A stretch of 64,000 nt of DNA from Dallia pectoralis (GCA_029465975.1 CM055755.1:3783909-3847908); one strand, 5' to 3'. Counted from the stretch's first letter, positions 1-13,900 are shown. The notes: generated by a model from the letters alone, not told the origin. A program made the numbers and translations.

Positions 1-457
1 GCACAATCTGGATTTGAGCCACCGTCAGTAACACATTGAATTAATGTGCCGTTCATCCTTGGCTGTGCTGGACACCCAATGACAATCGCCTACATCGCAC
101 ATTCATCAGGGCCATGCGACAAATAACGAGCCCGTTAAGCTATCCGGCGTCGCCTGGCGCGTATTGGCCGGGCGACCGTTTAACCAAATGGGCTCGCGGA
201 ACTCGCGCGCAACGCACGAGTGCGCACCGGGTGGGTGGGAGAAATGGTTGTGTGTTTCGGGGGTTAAATTCAGGGGGTGTCTGATGTGCCAACTGTTGAT
301 GGCATCTAAGCTCCCCGTACGGTCTTGGCAGTGCTACAGACACGCTGCTGCTTGTACAGTCCCTCAGCCAGAAGATTATAGGGGTCCTTCTCTCTGGGAC
401 TCATTAAAGTGGAGGCATACTGCTGCTCTGATGTTTCCTGTCACCATAAAGCCAACG
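1..457. other. Single-copy non-coding stretch
   Basis: No gene, RNA or repeat is recognisable. Short open frames exist on both strands but have no recognisable domain and overlap each other. Confidence 0.5.
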
Positions 458-749
458 TGTCTGTCTGACTGTCTGTCGGACTGTCTGTCTGTCTGACTGT
501 CTGTCTGTCTTACTGTCTGTCTGTCTTACTGTCTGTCTGTCGGACTGTCTGTCTGACTGTCTGTCTGTCTTACTGTCTGTCGGACTGTCTGTCTGACTGT
601 CTGTCGCACTGTCTGTCTGTCTGACTGTCTGTCTGTCTTACTGTCTGTCTGTCTGACTGTCTGTCTTACTGTCTGTCTGACTGTATGCTGTCTGTCTGTA
701 TGCTGTCTGTCTGTATGCTGTCTGTCTGACTGTATGCTGTCTGTCTGCA
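458..749. repeat. Imperfect CTGT tetranucleotide microsatellite
   Basis: About 290 bp made almost wholly of CTGT units, broken at intervals by CTGA, CGGA, CTTA or CGCA variants. This gives a loose 12- to 20-bp higher-order pattern. Near the right end the interruption changes to CTGTATG. The open frame on the minus strand (repeated TDRQ/TVRQ residues) follows from the repeat and is not evidence of a gene. Confidence 0.95.
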
Positions 750-1439
750 GTGAACATGGGAACACTTCCTTCTTAGAATAAAAGCTATAACGTCTCAGAA
801 GGCACCAGGACAGTTGATTAGATCGCCCCGTCTGACTCTGTTTCCGATACAGGGTGAACGTCCCTAGTTACGTGAGCATAGATACGTACGTGGGCCGTGC
901 CTTAACAGAGGCCAACCGCTCATCTGTTATTTAAAGGCATACACATGGTTTAACTGAAATGGGGTACGGCCTTGCACACCTTAAACAACGAAATACATTT
1001 GATTGCCAATATTGAATATTGATACTGATACTGGCACCAAACTCACTTTTCAAATGTCTCGAACTGGACCTAAGAAAAATCCTGGCACTGCATGTGCACG
1101 GTTCTTTTGGGTTTATCTGTGCTGGTTCTCACCAAAAGAGCAATACAACTCGATGCCAAATAATTTTGTTAATCTCGTTTCATAACTCCGTACGAGGGCG
1201 GAGTTCACGATGCCTGTTAATCCGCCAACTAGCAACGGCAAAAACTCCACATATGACAAGACGCTAAAGCAATACTCTACTTTCCATTGAACCGAACGGC
1301 GGGTAACGCATCAATCCGTCAATCAAATGTGTTTTTAAGGCCCAATTTTTACATCAGCAGTTGTCGCAAAGTGCTAGACAGACACTAAGCCCAAATCCCC
1401 AAAGGGCGGGCAAAAGCAATGCATAACATATTGTCTGCC

Positions 1440-1640
1440 GAATTACCATATACACAACCGCGGCCGCTTCCCGGGACTACATTAAGGGCGCCACGGCGGA
1501 GAAAATAGTTGGCTTCATCTTAACGTAATGGTCTTCGTCATTCCCTCACCTCGCCCTAATGCAGGCCCTGATCTCTGGAGACGTGGATGCCGGCGACAGG
1601 TGTTAATCTAATCATTTGCAATTGAACCGGATCAGGAATC
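1440..1640. promoter_or_regulatory. Candidate conserved non-coding element
   Basis: The segment is non-repetitive, of balanced base composition, and carries clustered AT-rich cores (TTAACG, TAATG, CTAATCA, TTTGCAATTGA) between GC-rich blocks. That texture is typical of vertebrate developmental enhancers, but conservation cannot be seen from one genome. This is inference only. Confidence 0.22.
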
Positions 1641-1952
1641 CTCCATAACTGCATAAACAGGGCGTTGTGCAGAGGCAGGGGCGAGGCTGAAATCAAGCCG
1701 CTGGGACTTTAAATTCCAAAGGGCAGCATCGCCATAGAAACCCGGGGGTTATTGACGAATCCAAAATGACCGGACAAATGAACCTCGCTCGGTAATTATG
1801 TGGGACAATGAGTCAGTAGTGGACGTGTTCCCCTGCTCTCGGCAGCATCCCCCCCCCCCTACTCATCGATAATCGAGTGTACGAACGACGCACTCGAGAA
1901 TGAACACTTCCACGGACTCATCAAGAGCCTCAGTGGAACTCGCGGGGCTTTG

Positions 1953-1972
1953 ACACACACACACACACACAC
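1953..1972. repeat. (AC)n microsatellite
   Basis: Ten uninterrupted AC dinucleotides. Confidence 0.95.
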
Positions 1973-2762
1973 TGTCACAGTCGGGCGAAGTAAGATCAAA
2001 GACTTTCCAACGGTTTCCATATAAGACTACGTGATGCACGGGGGCTGATGTGGTTGGATAAAATTTGAGTTATTATTCAGGCAGCGGTTCGTTCGAGCCA
2101 AAGTCACCTCTGGTTCTTCGCCGTCCCGATCCTTTCACTAGGAGCACCATTAGCCCAATTAAGAACGGTACAAATTAAACGGACAGATCTTTAAATGCCT
2201 CGCGCCATGGGAGGAAAATAAACTTTCAGTTGTTTTCTCCTAGAGCAGCTATCCAATAACAGCGATAGCCCCCCACGTGTTCCCCCTCCGCGTTTCTCAG
2301 GCACGTCGGTGGTCTAATTTGAATGCCGGTGCGGCTGTTATGAAGACACACGATTTCGACTCATTTGTATAAGAAAGGCGAGGCGGACTCAAAGGCACAC
2401 AGCCAGTGTAATGGCATCCTAACCTTGAGAGAGGGAATTGTTTGTTTCTGTCCTGAAAGCAGCGCCGTGTCCCGAACGCGTCAGTGTGGTTGCATAAACT
2501 AGGAACTCAAATTGCCTTAAAAAATGCATTGGAATTCTTTTAGTCACACACCCCGAATTCCTCCCCAGCTCCAAATTGACCCCCCCCGCCCCCGTTCAGC
2601 GCCCCCTTCGTCATCACCTTCGAAATAATTTCCAGAGTGTCGCCGGTTAATCATTTGCTACGGTTGATGTGTGCGGAGACTCAATAACCTTGTCGCTCTC
2701 TGCACTTCCCTCAAGTGAAGTCAGCGAGCGTTTCAACGGGGAAACGCGCCCTTGGTTCTTTC

Positions 2763-2815
2763 TGATGATGATGATGGTGATGATGACGGTGGTGGTGGTG
2801 ATGGTAGTGATGGCG
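2763..2815. repeat. GAT/GGT trinucleotide tract
   Basis: A degenerate trinucleotide run, first GAT then GGT with GAC interruptions. It would encode an Asp/Gly run on the plus strand and Ile/Thr on the minus strand. Neither frame extends into a recognisable protein. Confidence 0.85.
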
Positions 2816-5030
2816 ACGCTCTCCATCAAGTTGTAAATCACATCTCAAATCCGCAGGCGTATTCCCACAGTCCTGCCGGCCTCCAGATGATGACTAATAA
2901 AGGGTTCTGCACCTCCGGCCGGCGCTCTTATTGCACAGGCCCATTATTCAAGCATATTCTACTTCAGACCAAAAGCTGTGAGATAGAACGTTCACCCTTG
3001 TTCCATTCACTGGGCTGTAAAAGAATAGAATAAACATGCACACAGTCCTGAATTTATTTGTGTTTATATCGCTGACCGAATGAAACGGCGTCGTCTGACA
3101 GAGAAACGTACTCATGTAACAGTAATATCTGCCATTTGGTTCACGACCAGAGAGTACATTGATTGGGTCCGTCAAAGTTCACTATTTCATTCAATTTGAC
3201 CGTCGCCAGGTTCACATATGAAAAGACACCAAGGAAACGCTGCATTATGTGTATTGAGTTCACCGTGTTACGTCCAATTAGCCTAGCATTGGATCCAGAC
3301 AGAGAGGCACCACCTCGGAATGCATAATTACTGTATTTAATTTAATTTTATACTCCTCATGGACCAAAACAATCCAGTACCAGTTTTATACGGTGTCTGG
3401 CTGATAGTAAAAAGAGGATGTGTGAGAGGGGAAAAGCAGAAACGATGTTATTTACACCTCTACACAGAATTAGCATCATTTTAGCATTAGCATACATTTC
3501 TAACTATAACTAGCTTGGCAGTTATATTGCCTTGAACAACATGTGGTTGGCAAAAATCCCATTTTTATAGCTTATTCTGTCAATGGTTTGTATAACTAAG
3601 CAATCAAACAGATCTACGCGTCTAAGTTAGTGGTTTAGTACAGTTGTTTGAAAGCGTACACATTGAGCAGAAATAGGGTAAACAGCAAGCTTTTTCATGT
3701 TTATATTGGCCTGTGTATTACTGCATTGATAAAAAAAACATGCCTCTGTTTATTTGGTATTTTTTACAAGATCTTCAATACCGATGTCTTTGAACAAGCG
3801 CCAACCGAACAACCGGACCAAAACCAAAAAAGTATAAATCATCGCAAAGACGCAAAATCTACTGAGCGTAAGCACACCGACAAAAATGTCCTCAATTTTA
3901 TATAATATATCTCCCGAATTTAGAGTGTTACGACCACCACAACTCTGAAACCGGCTCGTAGGATTTTTTCCCCTCATATTTTCTATTAGGGATTTTCATA
4001 TACATTTCACATACGATCTGCGTTTTGGACACTTGTGGAATTCTCATCGAGAGAATGTGTTGTTTGTCAGCATATTTGAATCGATTTACAAGTCACACAG
4101 ATCACAACATTCTGGTGGGATGTTAACCTAGTCCAAACACGGACCTAATTAGACACCACGATATCCATCTATAGCATTTATAACGCAGTTAGCATTTTTG
4201 GTCTTGTAATCAAGAAGTGAATACGTCCCAGAAGTCTCTTTAAGATAAGAGTTTAATATCCCTTCTCTAATGGATAGCTACTTGGGAAAACAAACCGTTG
4301 AGAATGCTGTTTAATTGTCACTCGACCTGATACCAACATAATACCAACATCCACATCGGCTGGCCTATTTCCACGCCCGAATAAAACATTCATTTATTTC
4401 AGAGTGGCGTTAAAGTGGGTCTGGTGAACGAAGGGTATCGATCATATTGACAGTTTGTTTGGATGTCTGTCTGATGCTGTTTCATAGTCCGGAAAAGTCT
4501 GTTTCTGGCCACAGTCTAACCCGTTTGTAACGCTCCGTGGCACATTGATCCCTTAGGGACATGGACTCATCAATTGCGCCACAGTTGAAAAGAATTTAGT
4601 GCTTTTGTGGTACTTCTAGCCCAGACTTTGTTCCAGAAAGCCAGTCGCCACAGTAATTGGCCGTGCTGGTTTCTGGTTTGCTGACATCAATCATACAATG
4701 GTAACAGGCAGTTAAGGCATTGACTTATTCCACGTAATCTGACAGGATATTTAACAGCTATATACAGTGGGCGTAGAATGTCTGGACCCTTTGAACTGTG
4801 ACGTTCTGTGCTGGCGTTGGGAAATTAACTTATTCCGTTTTAAAACGAAATCACATCGCTTATTACTACGTAGAAAGGAAAGTCGGAGCATTATCAAGTA
4901 ATTAAGTAGGGCCATTGTGTGTTTCATCTCTTCTCACTTAAATAGGATGTGCCCACAGCAGATAAGATATGGCTAACTTCTCAACGGCTGTAGACATGTA
5001 GTCTAATTATGCATGGGTGGAGGACACAGT

Positions 5031-6316
5031 GGCCTGTAGTCTGTGTATAGACCTGACCTGTAGTCTGTGTATATAGACCTGACCTGTAGTCTGTGTATAG
5101 ACCTGACCTGTAGTCTGTGTATATAGACCTGACCTGTAGTGAGTATATAGACCTGACCTGTAGTCTGTGTATATAGACCTGACCTGTAGTGAGTATATAG
5201 ACCTGACCTGTAGTCTGTGTATATAGACCTGACCTGTAGTCTGTGTATATAGACCTGACCTGTAGTGAGTATATAGACCTGACCTGTAGTCTGTGTATAT
5301 AGACCTGACCTGTAGTGAGTATATAGACCTGACCTGTAGTCTGTGTATATAGACCTGACCTGTAGTGAGTATATAGACCTGACCTGTAGTGAGTATATAG
5401 ACCTGACCTGTAGTCTGTGTATATAGACCTGACCTGTAGTCTGTGTATAGACCTGACCTGTAGTCTGTGTATATAGACCTGACCTGTAGTGAGTATATAG
5501 ACCTGACCTGTAGTCTGTGTATATAGACCTGACCTGTAGTGAGTATATAGACCTGACCTGTAGTCTGTGTATATAGACCTGACCTGTAGTGAGTATATAG
5601 ACCTGACCTGTAGTGAGTATATAGACCTGACCTGTAGTCTGTGTATATAGACCTGACCTGTAGTCTGTGTATAGACCTGACCTGTAGTCTGTGTATATAG
5701 ACCTGACCTGTAGTGAGTATATAGACCTGACCTGTAGTCTGTGTAGACCTGACCTGTAGTGAGTATATAGACCTGACCTGTAGTCTGTGTATATAGACCT
5801 GACCTGTAGTCTGTGTATATAGACCTGACCTGTAGTGAGTATATAGACCTGACCTGTAGTCTGTGTATATAGACCTGACCTGTAGTGAGTGTATAGACCT
5901 GACCTGTAGTGTGTGTATAGACCTGACCTGTAGTCTGTGTATATAGACCTGACCTGTAGTCTGTGTATATAGACCTGACCTGTAGTGAGTATATAGACCT
6001 GACCTGTAGTCTGTGTATAGACCTGACCTGTAGTCTGAGTTTGACCTGTAGTCTGAGTTTGACCTGTAGTGTGTATATAGACCTGACCTGTAGTCTGTGT
6101 ATAGACCTGACCTGTAGTGAGTATATAGACCTGACCTGTAGTCTGTGTATATAGACCTGACCTGTAGTGAGTATATAGACCTGACCTGTAGTCTGTGTAT
6201 ATAGACCTGACCTGTAGTGAGTATATAGACCTGACCTGTAGTCTGTGTATATAGACCTGACCTGTAGTGAGTGTATAGACCTGACCTGTAGTCTGAGTTT
6301 GACCTGTAGTCTGAGC
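5031..6316. repeat. Minisatellite, alternating 26- and 24-bp units, about 50 copies
   Basis: Each copy shares the core AGACCTGACCTGTAGT, followed by either CTGTGTATAT (26-bp unit) or GAGTATAT (24-bp unit). The two forms often alternate, giving a dimeric higher-order unit of about 50 bp. Rarer variants lack one TA step or have CTGAGTT, mostly from 6030 onward. Read on the minus strand the core is ACTACAGGTCAGGTCT, which has no stop codon in any frame. A 475-codon frame therefore spans the array but cycles through three peptide registers. I treat that frame as an artefact. Confidence 0.97.
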
Positions 6317-6484
6317 CCTGATCTCCTGAACCGGGAGCTCTTGACCTGACTCTGGTAAGAGTTTTAGCAACTGTTCCACGGGTTGCAAGTCTTTAATAAT
6401 GCTTGAATTGATTGTAAAAATGTTCTTCAACGTACAGCCTTTCAGCTTTCCCTCATTAGACTTTAAATAACATGCTCAGTTGTG

Positions 6485-6527
6485 TAACCCTAAACCTAAC
6501 CCCAAACCTAACCCTAAACCTAACCCA
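6485..6527. repeat. Short telomere-like CCCTAA/CCTAAA tract
   Basis: Seven consecutive hexamer-like units alternate between TAACCC and TAAACC forms. It resembles degenerate vertebrate telomeric repeat, 169 bp beyond the preceding minisatellite. It may be an interstitial telomeric remnant or a chance simple repeat. Confidence 0.7.
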
Positions 6528-9500
6528 CATGCTTTTTGTTAAATTAAACTAAAACCTAATTAATGTGGTTAATTTGTGTTTGCATCCTTCTGTGAGGTAC
6601 TGGAATTACACACTCAAGCAAATTACACATTATTGCCCAACCCCACTAGAAAGGTTATACTTTCTACGTTTCTTAATTTAGGTAAAAGGTATTTAGAATA
6701 AATATAATCTTAAAGTAGCTTTCCAGACTCTGAGTTGAGAGTGTCAGAAATCCATATATTGTACCACTGTTTTTATTAAATGAAAATAGACCCACACGTT
6801 TGGAAATAAAAAAGTCCCTTGAGTATAGGGAAATGTATAGCAGTTCCTTATTACCAACCAACTCGTATTTTTATTTTCACATATTCTGTAGTTAACACCG
6901 TACGCATCACAACGTTGTTGTGTTTAGTGTGCTGGGCTTACCATATGTTCAGAAAGAACACCATGACAGAAATTGTCATTAAAATGTCTCCATTAAAATG
7001 GTTCAACTAAGAACGGCTTGTTGGCTTTATTGGAAATGCGTGTGTCTTGGCACCTTGGCATGCTGTATTCTACTGCTGGCTCGCTCAGTCCCTGGTTGGA
7101 TCCGATTCCACTGGAAATGCTGTTGGACGGTGTATTGCCACAGCTGTAACAGCCAGGCATGGCCTGTGTCTTTCTGGCTGCTGCTGCTGCATTCTGATGA
7201 ACATTGTCTTTTGGTTGTGTTTCTACGTTCCCTAATTGGTTCCACCTGTGTCTCGTTTACCACAATCAACGCCCTGTTCAGTTCCTCCATACCGGGTGTT
7301 TATCGTGAGTCGTCGTGGTTTCATTTCAGACGTTTTAATGTCATAAAACATATGGTTTGTTTTTTCTTAGTTCGTTTTTTCGTTTAATCTCTTTTGTACA
7401 TTTCACTTTACCTCTGCGTCTCTGTCCTGGCTAACTCAACCGTGTCGACAGCAAGCAGCGCAGGAAGTAATCCAGAATCTTGCCATCTCACTCCTGGACC
7501 GCTCTCTGTTTACAGGGCTCACTGCATGTGTCACTGAATCCCTGCATTTTACCCAGAATCCCGTAGTCCATCTGGCGGTAAACCTTCCAAATGTCTCCCT
7601 CCGTTCGTACACTAAAATCTATCAAAGTAAGATAATTGCTTTCGCTTGTTTTTGTACGATCTCTACTTTGCAACGCCCCTACTACCAAACCAATGTTACA
7701 TTGCGTGTTCATTACAGAATCGCTACGAACTGTTCGAAATATGAAAGTGAAACATTCATTTAATGAACACCACCACTTTTCTGGCGTGATTTATCTCGTT
7801 CCAAGGAGCCGGCTGCACACTGCCGAACTGCCAGAAGGCAAAGGTGATTAATACGACCACGCTGGCGAACTACAACCGCAAATGATTCACTCTCCAGTTC
7901 AAGTGTTGAGCAGAGGCTGGCCCGTTAGCCGATGCTTTGGTTCTCCAAAGCCGTGTCCATCGATAATGCTCCACATTTAATTGGATATATTCGTGCGCTG
8001 CGCAATCTGTTATAATTTTTAACACGTCCGTGTTCTTCTCCAAAAGACGGTCGCTGGTGGATGCACGCCCCTATCATCGCAGAGCCGCAGGAACGCGGAT
8101 CAAACCGGCGCTAGAATTAATTGTAGCCAGCAGGTTACTACTATAATGAATGACTCACTGGGAGACTCCTCTCATGACTCTCGAGTCAATAAAAAGTTGC
8201 CTAAAAAAGACGGATTGTTCTAATCCTGCAATCCGCTGCTCTGGTTTGAGTTCGAGCACGTTGTGTTCTTGCGCTGCGCACGCGGACTTTGTGAAGTGTT
8301 TTGGTTTCAGAAAAGTTTATTAGGTGGCCAGTTGTTTTTTATGTCACGTTAACGTTCATTTGTTTCTGGTTATTTAGTAACGTGCGTGGTTCTTAAAACC
8401 ATCTCACACTTGTGTTGAGTTCGTTCAGAAGAGGCTGGCCCTCGTGTAGATCTGGCACGTGGAACAGCTGGGGAAAACACACATTTAAATGACATGTGCG
8501 CTACTATGGACCGGAAGCCCAAATATTTTCAGGTCCAAAAGGCACTTTCTGAAAACTTTTTAAAGGGGAAACTTGTATGAAAAAAGAAAGCTCTTTTCAT
8601 ACAAATGGATTTACCCTGGATCCATCAAGTGAGGCCTTCAGTTGTTTCGTTTTTTTCAATTCCATATCTTGTTTAACATTTTACATCACTGAGAGCGTCT
8701 GTCAGTTCCGTTTCCGTCAGACAGAGTTTGCCGCCGCTGAATTCTGTTGGAAAAGTAAGGCTTCACAACCTAACACTTCCAAGGCTGTAATTTCTATTGG
8801 AATCAATTATGGCCCGATTGAAGCAGTCAGAGACCCTGTAAGTGTGACATAATGTTGTGGAGGTGCGATGAAAAGACTGCTTTACACAGCATACATGGTG
8901 TATGTGGGCGTGGGGTATGGGGGGAACTCCAGCCAACTGTTCAGAATATCAAACACTAAGCTACGCTTTATGTGATTAAATGTCTTTGACGTTTATAATG
9001 ATCTCGGGGGAAGTTATATAATCGTCAAAAATCCAGTTCAAGACATTTTTTCCCTGCACTGGATTCTTTTTTTACCTCCCGTATTTGACTTGATGTGTAA
9101 TATGTTGATCGGGATAATAATTAATAAATCACTATCACACCTCAGTACATTTTAAGTTTGATACGGAGGTTTTGATGACCCAGGGAACACGATGGCACAT
9201 GCAGTACATTGCACATTACAATCTTCAGGGGCCGGTTTTGGGCCCGAAAGCAAAAACGTCCCGGAGTTTAAACAACACATTACCTCAGCAGAGGAGAATC
9301 TGCCCTATCGTGTATAAAACCTGCACGCAGACACTTGGGATTCGCAGGGAAAATTAAATAGAACTTTCTAGAAAAAGGGAGAATAATTCCAAGCGACGTG
9401 CTATAAAAGGGTTTTACAACGGTGTAAACAAACTTCCTGTGTGAAATCAAGGTGAATTATTATGTATCATGGCACCGGCTCTGCTTTACTAAGAAGCCCT

Positions 9501-10350
9501 GTTTATTCTTCAAAGAAGCGCCCGGCGCTTTCAACTCGTAAACGATGCATACCAACCTCTTGCGTCGAGAGTCGGCAAAGAAGAAAAAAAAAGACTTTCA
9601 TATCCACGCCACTATACCGAGATCCATTTTAGATAGCCAGCCCTCCCTGGTCCCGAAAGACCGAATCCCCCGAACATTTTTATGGCATTTTCCAACCTGG
9701 AAAAGCCTCCCTGTTCTGGCAGCCTCTTCCCGGACACAGAATGGTTAAGTGTGTTCAATACACCTAGGAAATCAATCACGGCTAAATGTCATAACCTGCA
9801 AGTCCAGCGTCAAATGAGAAGCGCCGCTGAGCTTTGATTTTCATTCGCCGCCTCCCACTGTGTGCCACTGAAGACTGGTTCCTACAGAGAACCCTGTTGT
9901 CCCCTTCTCCTATTCATCCGTGAACAAAGAGCACTAAGTGCAGAGAACCGCTGATTCCTTAAGGATAGTGAGACGGGAGCGTCTGTAGCACTACAAAACC
10001 CCTGTTAGGCATCCGGCTTTGGCAAAGTTTGTCCGGTCAAAAGGCAAAAGTTTGGAAAGATCTATTCTAACTTCTCTTATGTGTTTTCTACATTCAATGC
10101 CATTAACTATGAACCAGCATTTTTTAACATCTGAGTAAATTATTTAATTACTGATCCATTTTCTCCTTTGTTTGTAGTTCTTTGAAATGTTTTAGACACC
10201 CATGGTTAACTAGAATGTCCCAATGAAAAAATAATCCATATTTTACTGGCTTTTACTGATGTGACTTCTGTTGCGTTCAAAGTCTTTCACTTAACGTGCT
10301 GAACGGTGCGCATACCTGAGTGGGATAAATCGGTAAGAGCTTCTGTATAC
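6528..10350. other. Non-coding stretch, no gene seen
   Basis: About 3.8 kb with no supported exon. Frames of up to 129 codons near 6998-7387 overlap open frames on the opposite strand and match no family that I know. The part from 8480 to 9480 is AT-rich. Apart from the possible repeat fragment at 7205-7390, nothing repetitive stands out. Confidence 0.4.
7205..7390 (+). mobile_element. Possible teleost retroelement or interspersed-repeat fragment
   Basis: The phrase CTAATTGGTTCCACCTGTGT, followed by a CCCTGTTCAG block and a GTGTTTATCGTGAGTCG block, recalls the non-coding flank of interspersed repeats found in many fish genomes. No terminal repeats, target duplication or coding domain are visible here. 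The assignment is from memory. Confidence 0.22.
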
Positions 10351-10427
10351 TCACACACACATGTGATATCTACTCACACACACACACATGTGATATCTAC
10401 TCACACACACACACACACACACACACG
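10351..10427. repeat. (CA)n microsatellite with duplicated ATGTGATATCT spacer
   Basis: Three CA tracts of increasing length are separated by two copies of ATGTGATATCTACT. The array therefore grew both by slippage and by duplication of a composite unit. Confidence 0.95.
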
Positions 10428-13400
10428 TCTGAGTACATTGTAATCAAATGGATCATTCATGTTTTGTCTGCAATGTCACAATTTATGAACTTTATTTTTT
10501 CATTAATATTACCTGCTTCTCATCAAAAAGGTACCAGGGTTTAAACAGGGTTCAACCAGGGTTCAAGTATACCAGCCGTGTTCTTAGTAGGACTCCCTCA
10601 CATCCTCAATCCAGGAAACGTCCCTCTCACATTTGATTGTAAGCGTGAATATGAAGCTGTCTGATGTTATTACATGAGTGAGGGGAATTATGACCAAACG
10701 TGATGGATTACGCGGTGCGATATGTCACTAATACGAAAAACCCGGGAAACGCGTCCGTTTCGAAGCAAACACCCTCCGGATTGATGAAGTAAGTCACGGC
10801 TTTAATGACACCGTTTCCCCTGAGGACCTCGGAAAGCCCGTCGGATCAAACCAGACGTGAGCCGTATGACACAGAGGGGATCGTGATCAGTCACATGACG
10901 GGAACGCAGATGTTCTGGATACAAACCTAAACCCGGTAAACACGCGTCACAGGGATTAAAGCAATGGCTGCTCGCGCTAAAATGGCCAGACTACAATAAA
11001 GATCCCTCCAGCCATCCATGCTTCAGACTCTGCTGCCGCGCGGCAAGAAAGGCCCCTTTTAAAATCTCAAGCTGAGGCGCAGTCTTGCAGAGAACACTGT
11101 TGAGACACCGACAGCCGTTACTGGTTAACAAATCCTGTGCTTTGTAGCGGTGGTCCTGCGATAGGAACCTCTATTTCATACTCGTAGGCGTAAAAGCATT
11201 TCTGGAATATGTCCGCCAACTTCCTCAAGTCAAGGCAGTTACGTCTCGAAGTTTGGTTGATCGCCAAACCGCGCTTGACTTAACCCACGAGCGAAGAATA
11301 AAGTTGGCGATTGAATTAATAATGTTTTTTTAATGTTAAACGTTAGCATTCAAGGACGCACCTGGAGAACCCTGTTGTATAGCTAACTTGACGAATTCGT
11401 ACACAGCGCCATTGATATTTCCCGGTGTGTACTGCATTCATACTCCATCCATACTCTTCTCTCTTCTCCTAACGGTTACAGCAGATTCGCTGGACGCTCT
11501 AAAGGGAAGTTCAGATGCCGTGAAAAACACGATCGCTGTCATACCGCGGCGAAGCGTAAATTAATGGCGCACCTACCGAGCGTGATCACAAAGCATAAAC
11601 ATCTCAAGCGCTGTATTGAAATCGATCCGTTTGTGGCTCGCAGCGTTTCTAATAAATGTCTACGTGCTCGGCCACGCCCACTACCAACAATTACCGAGAC
11701 AGGAATTTACATGAGGCCATCTTATCCAATTTCCTCAAACACAAAGCCCTAACAGAGCATCAATTATTTCCTAATGTTTGGAACAGCAGGGTGGCAAATG
11801 GGCTCCAAATTGGTACACAACTCCTGGATGAGCACCGGTGGTGGAATGGTCTGTAAGTGTATCTAATAAGCGGCGCACATCGAGAACACCTGCAACAACA
11901 AGGCTTCGTGGCATACTAATGACTCCGTCGCAGTCGCACCAAGAGAACCCGATTCCCGGGCCTCGTTTTGACCGCTCGAACAGCGACAGAATGGATGGGC
12001 CCACACACGGAACTGGGCGCCCGGACACTCGTGCGAGCACGGATAAGTACAGCGTGAAATGTGTGCAGGATCCATTGTGAGGGTTTCCAGGGGTAACCTG
12101 GGGCAACCCAATCCCCATCTTTCACTGTAACCCCAATGGAAGGTTCAATCTTGCTGTAGGAAACATAATCAGTACATTTTGAAAGTCCCATAAATGTTCC
12201 TCCTTCATCAGCTATCGAAGCCGAGAAAAGCTTCCGCGATCAGGAACCTTTCTCATTCTTAAAGCCAGGGATTGGTAAACAGGACCCAGGTGTAACTTCC
12301 CCATGCGCAATTACATACGGACCTATAAGATCCATAGATGAGTCCGCCGGTGACTTTCATCATCTCTAATCACGCCTGCTCTCACACCTCCGTCCTACAA
12401 GGCAGAGGCTTCCGCTTTCCATCTACCCTCTGATGATCTGATCAGCGGACAGCGAGATATGAAGGAGCGCTTCCATGGTAACAGAATTACATCGGGACTC
12501 TGGTCTTCACTCTAAAATGTACGGCAAAAAAACACCAAAGCACTATTGATTGAGGAGGTAAACAACTTCAACTGCCGATGTTACAAAAACACATCCGAAG
12601 AACGGCTCAAAAGCGACAATCACTCTCGCGGAGCTTTCAGACGAGGATGTCAGCTCTGATGTGACATGACAATGGCTTTGCATAAATGCACAATCAGGGA
12701 ATTGTGCTGTAATCATTGTGACTTATCCCCAAGTGGAAACAAAACTAGTAAATAGCAATATCACGTTGGGGTATAATCCTACAAATACCAGGATGTGAAC
12801 TTTAAGTGGACCGAGTTACATTGGGATTTACTCTTCCTGGGGTCCACATGAAATATTGCTAATAATCGATGTATAAAGCTGTATGCATTTTCATGCTTAG
12901 CTTTTATAGTGAGGTACAAAAGACAAACTACACAATGAAATGAGAGTCCTAGTTGACGTCCAAAAAAGACATTAATAAGACCACTATTTTTCAATTACTT
13001 TTCAACAACTCTCGGACATCTGGTGTGAGACAGCACGCGCGGATTCAAAGCACCGGTACCAGTTAATGGAGTTCCTGGACTGGTGTCAGTAAGAGCTAGG
13101 AAAGGTGATGTGAATTTAAGAGAGAGAGATCGAGACACGGAGCGAGAAAGACTAATGGAGGGAGGAAGAGACAGGGACTGGTACAGATGTATGGTTCTCC
13201 CAGTTGAGCTGAATATAACAGTGTGCTAGTTGAAGACAGTAGCCAAAAACCAAATTGTGTCAACTTGGTTATGTTTTTTTTGGTGACTTACAACGTAACG
13301 TTTAATTCGGTTTTGACTTTTGGAAATCAAGGCCGTTGCTTATTCTTAATAATGATAAGATATGAGAAATAGTTGAAACATTTTGAATAATAGGCTCTTA

Positions 13401-13739
13401 GATTTCATTTGATCGCAATGGATGAGCTCTCATTCAGAGGATAATGGGTAATTTTACGTGGAAACGGCCCCCACGAACGCAATCAACAGAAGGCCGAGCC
13501 GCGTGATTCGTCTGAGCTAAACTTTCACGTCTTTCACATCTACTGACCGAATCTAACCAAACAATTCGGAGGCGGCTTCTGGAATAAATATTGTGCCGAG
13601 TAAACAGGTCTCTGGCTTAGAGAACACAGATGCCGAGACACCTCTGGGACTCCTGCGGGGCTTCTGGGAGGAGGAGGCGGCGCGGCTTGAAAAGCTAAGG
13701 GATAGTGTGCCATTTCAAAGAGCCCGAGTGATTTAAGGG

Positions 13740-13900
13740 AGATAAGACACATGATTTAAAATGGCTGCAGCCCATTCTGCTGCCGCAGCGCTCCGTGGAA
13801 TTTAAATGGGCTGTCTCCTCTGTTTTAATGGGGCCTTAACAAAAGGAGAGATAATCGCTCAGACACACAAGCACCGGTGACAAAGAACATAGCCGCTACG
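13740..13900. promoter_or_regulatory. Candidate conserved non-coding element
   Basis: The sequence ATTTAAAATGGCTGCAGCCC is followed within about 50 bp by the related ATTTAAATGGGCTGTC, then TTTTAATGGGG and GATAATCG. The segment is single-copy. It looks like an enhancer core, but no conservation data are available here. Confidence 0.2.

Larger units (their letters stand above)
750..5030. other. Long non-coding stretch, no gene seen
   Basis: About 4.3 kb without a recognisable exon. It contains a short AC tract, a GAT/GGT tract and several C-runs (near 1848-1859 and 2580-2590), listed or noted separately. The part from about 3330 to 4760 is AT-rich with no repeat family that I recognise. Open frames of 60 to 93 codons occur on both strands but show no domain. 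Confidence 0.45.

Noticed and set aside
5003..6430. 475-codon minus-strand open frame
   Set aside because: It spans a minisatellite whose unit has no stop codon in any minus-strand frame. The peptide changes register whenever a 26-bp unit occurs, which a real repeat protein would not tolerate.
6998..7387. 129-codon plus-strand frame rich in Cys, Trp and Leu
   Set aside because: It overlaps an 87-codon frame on the other strand and partly a possible retroelement flank. No known family is seen.
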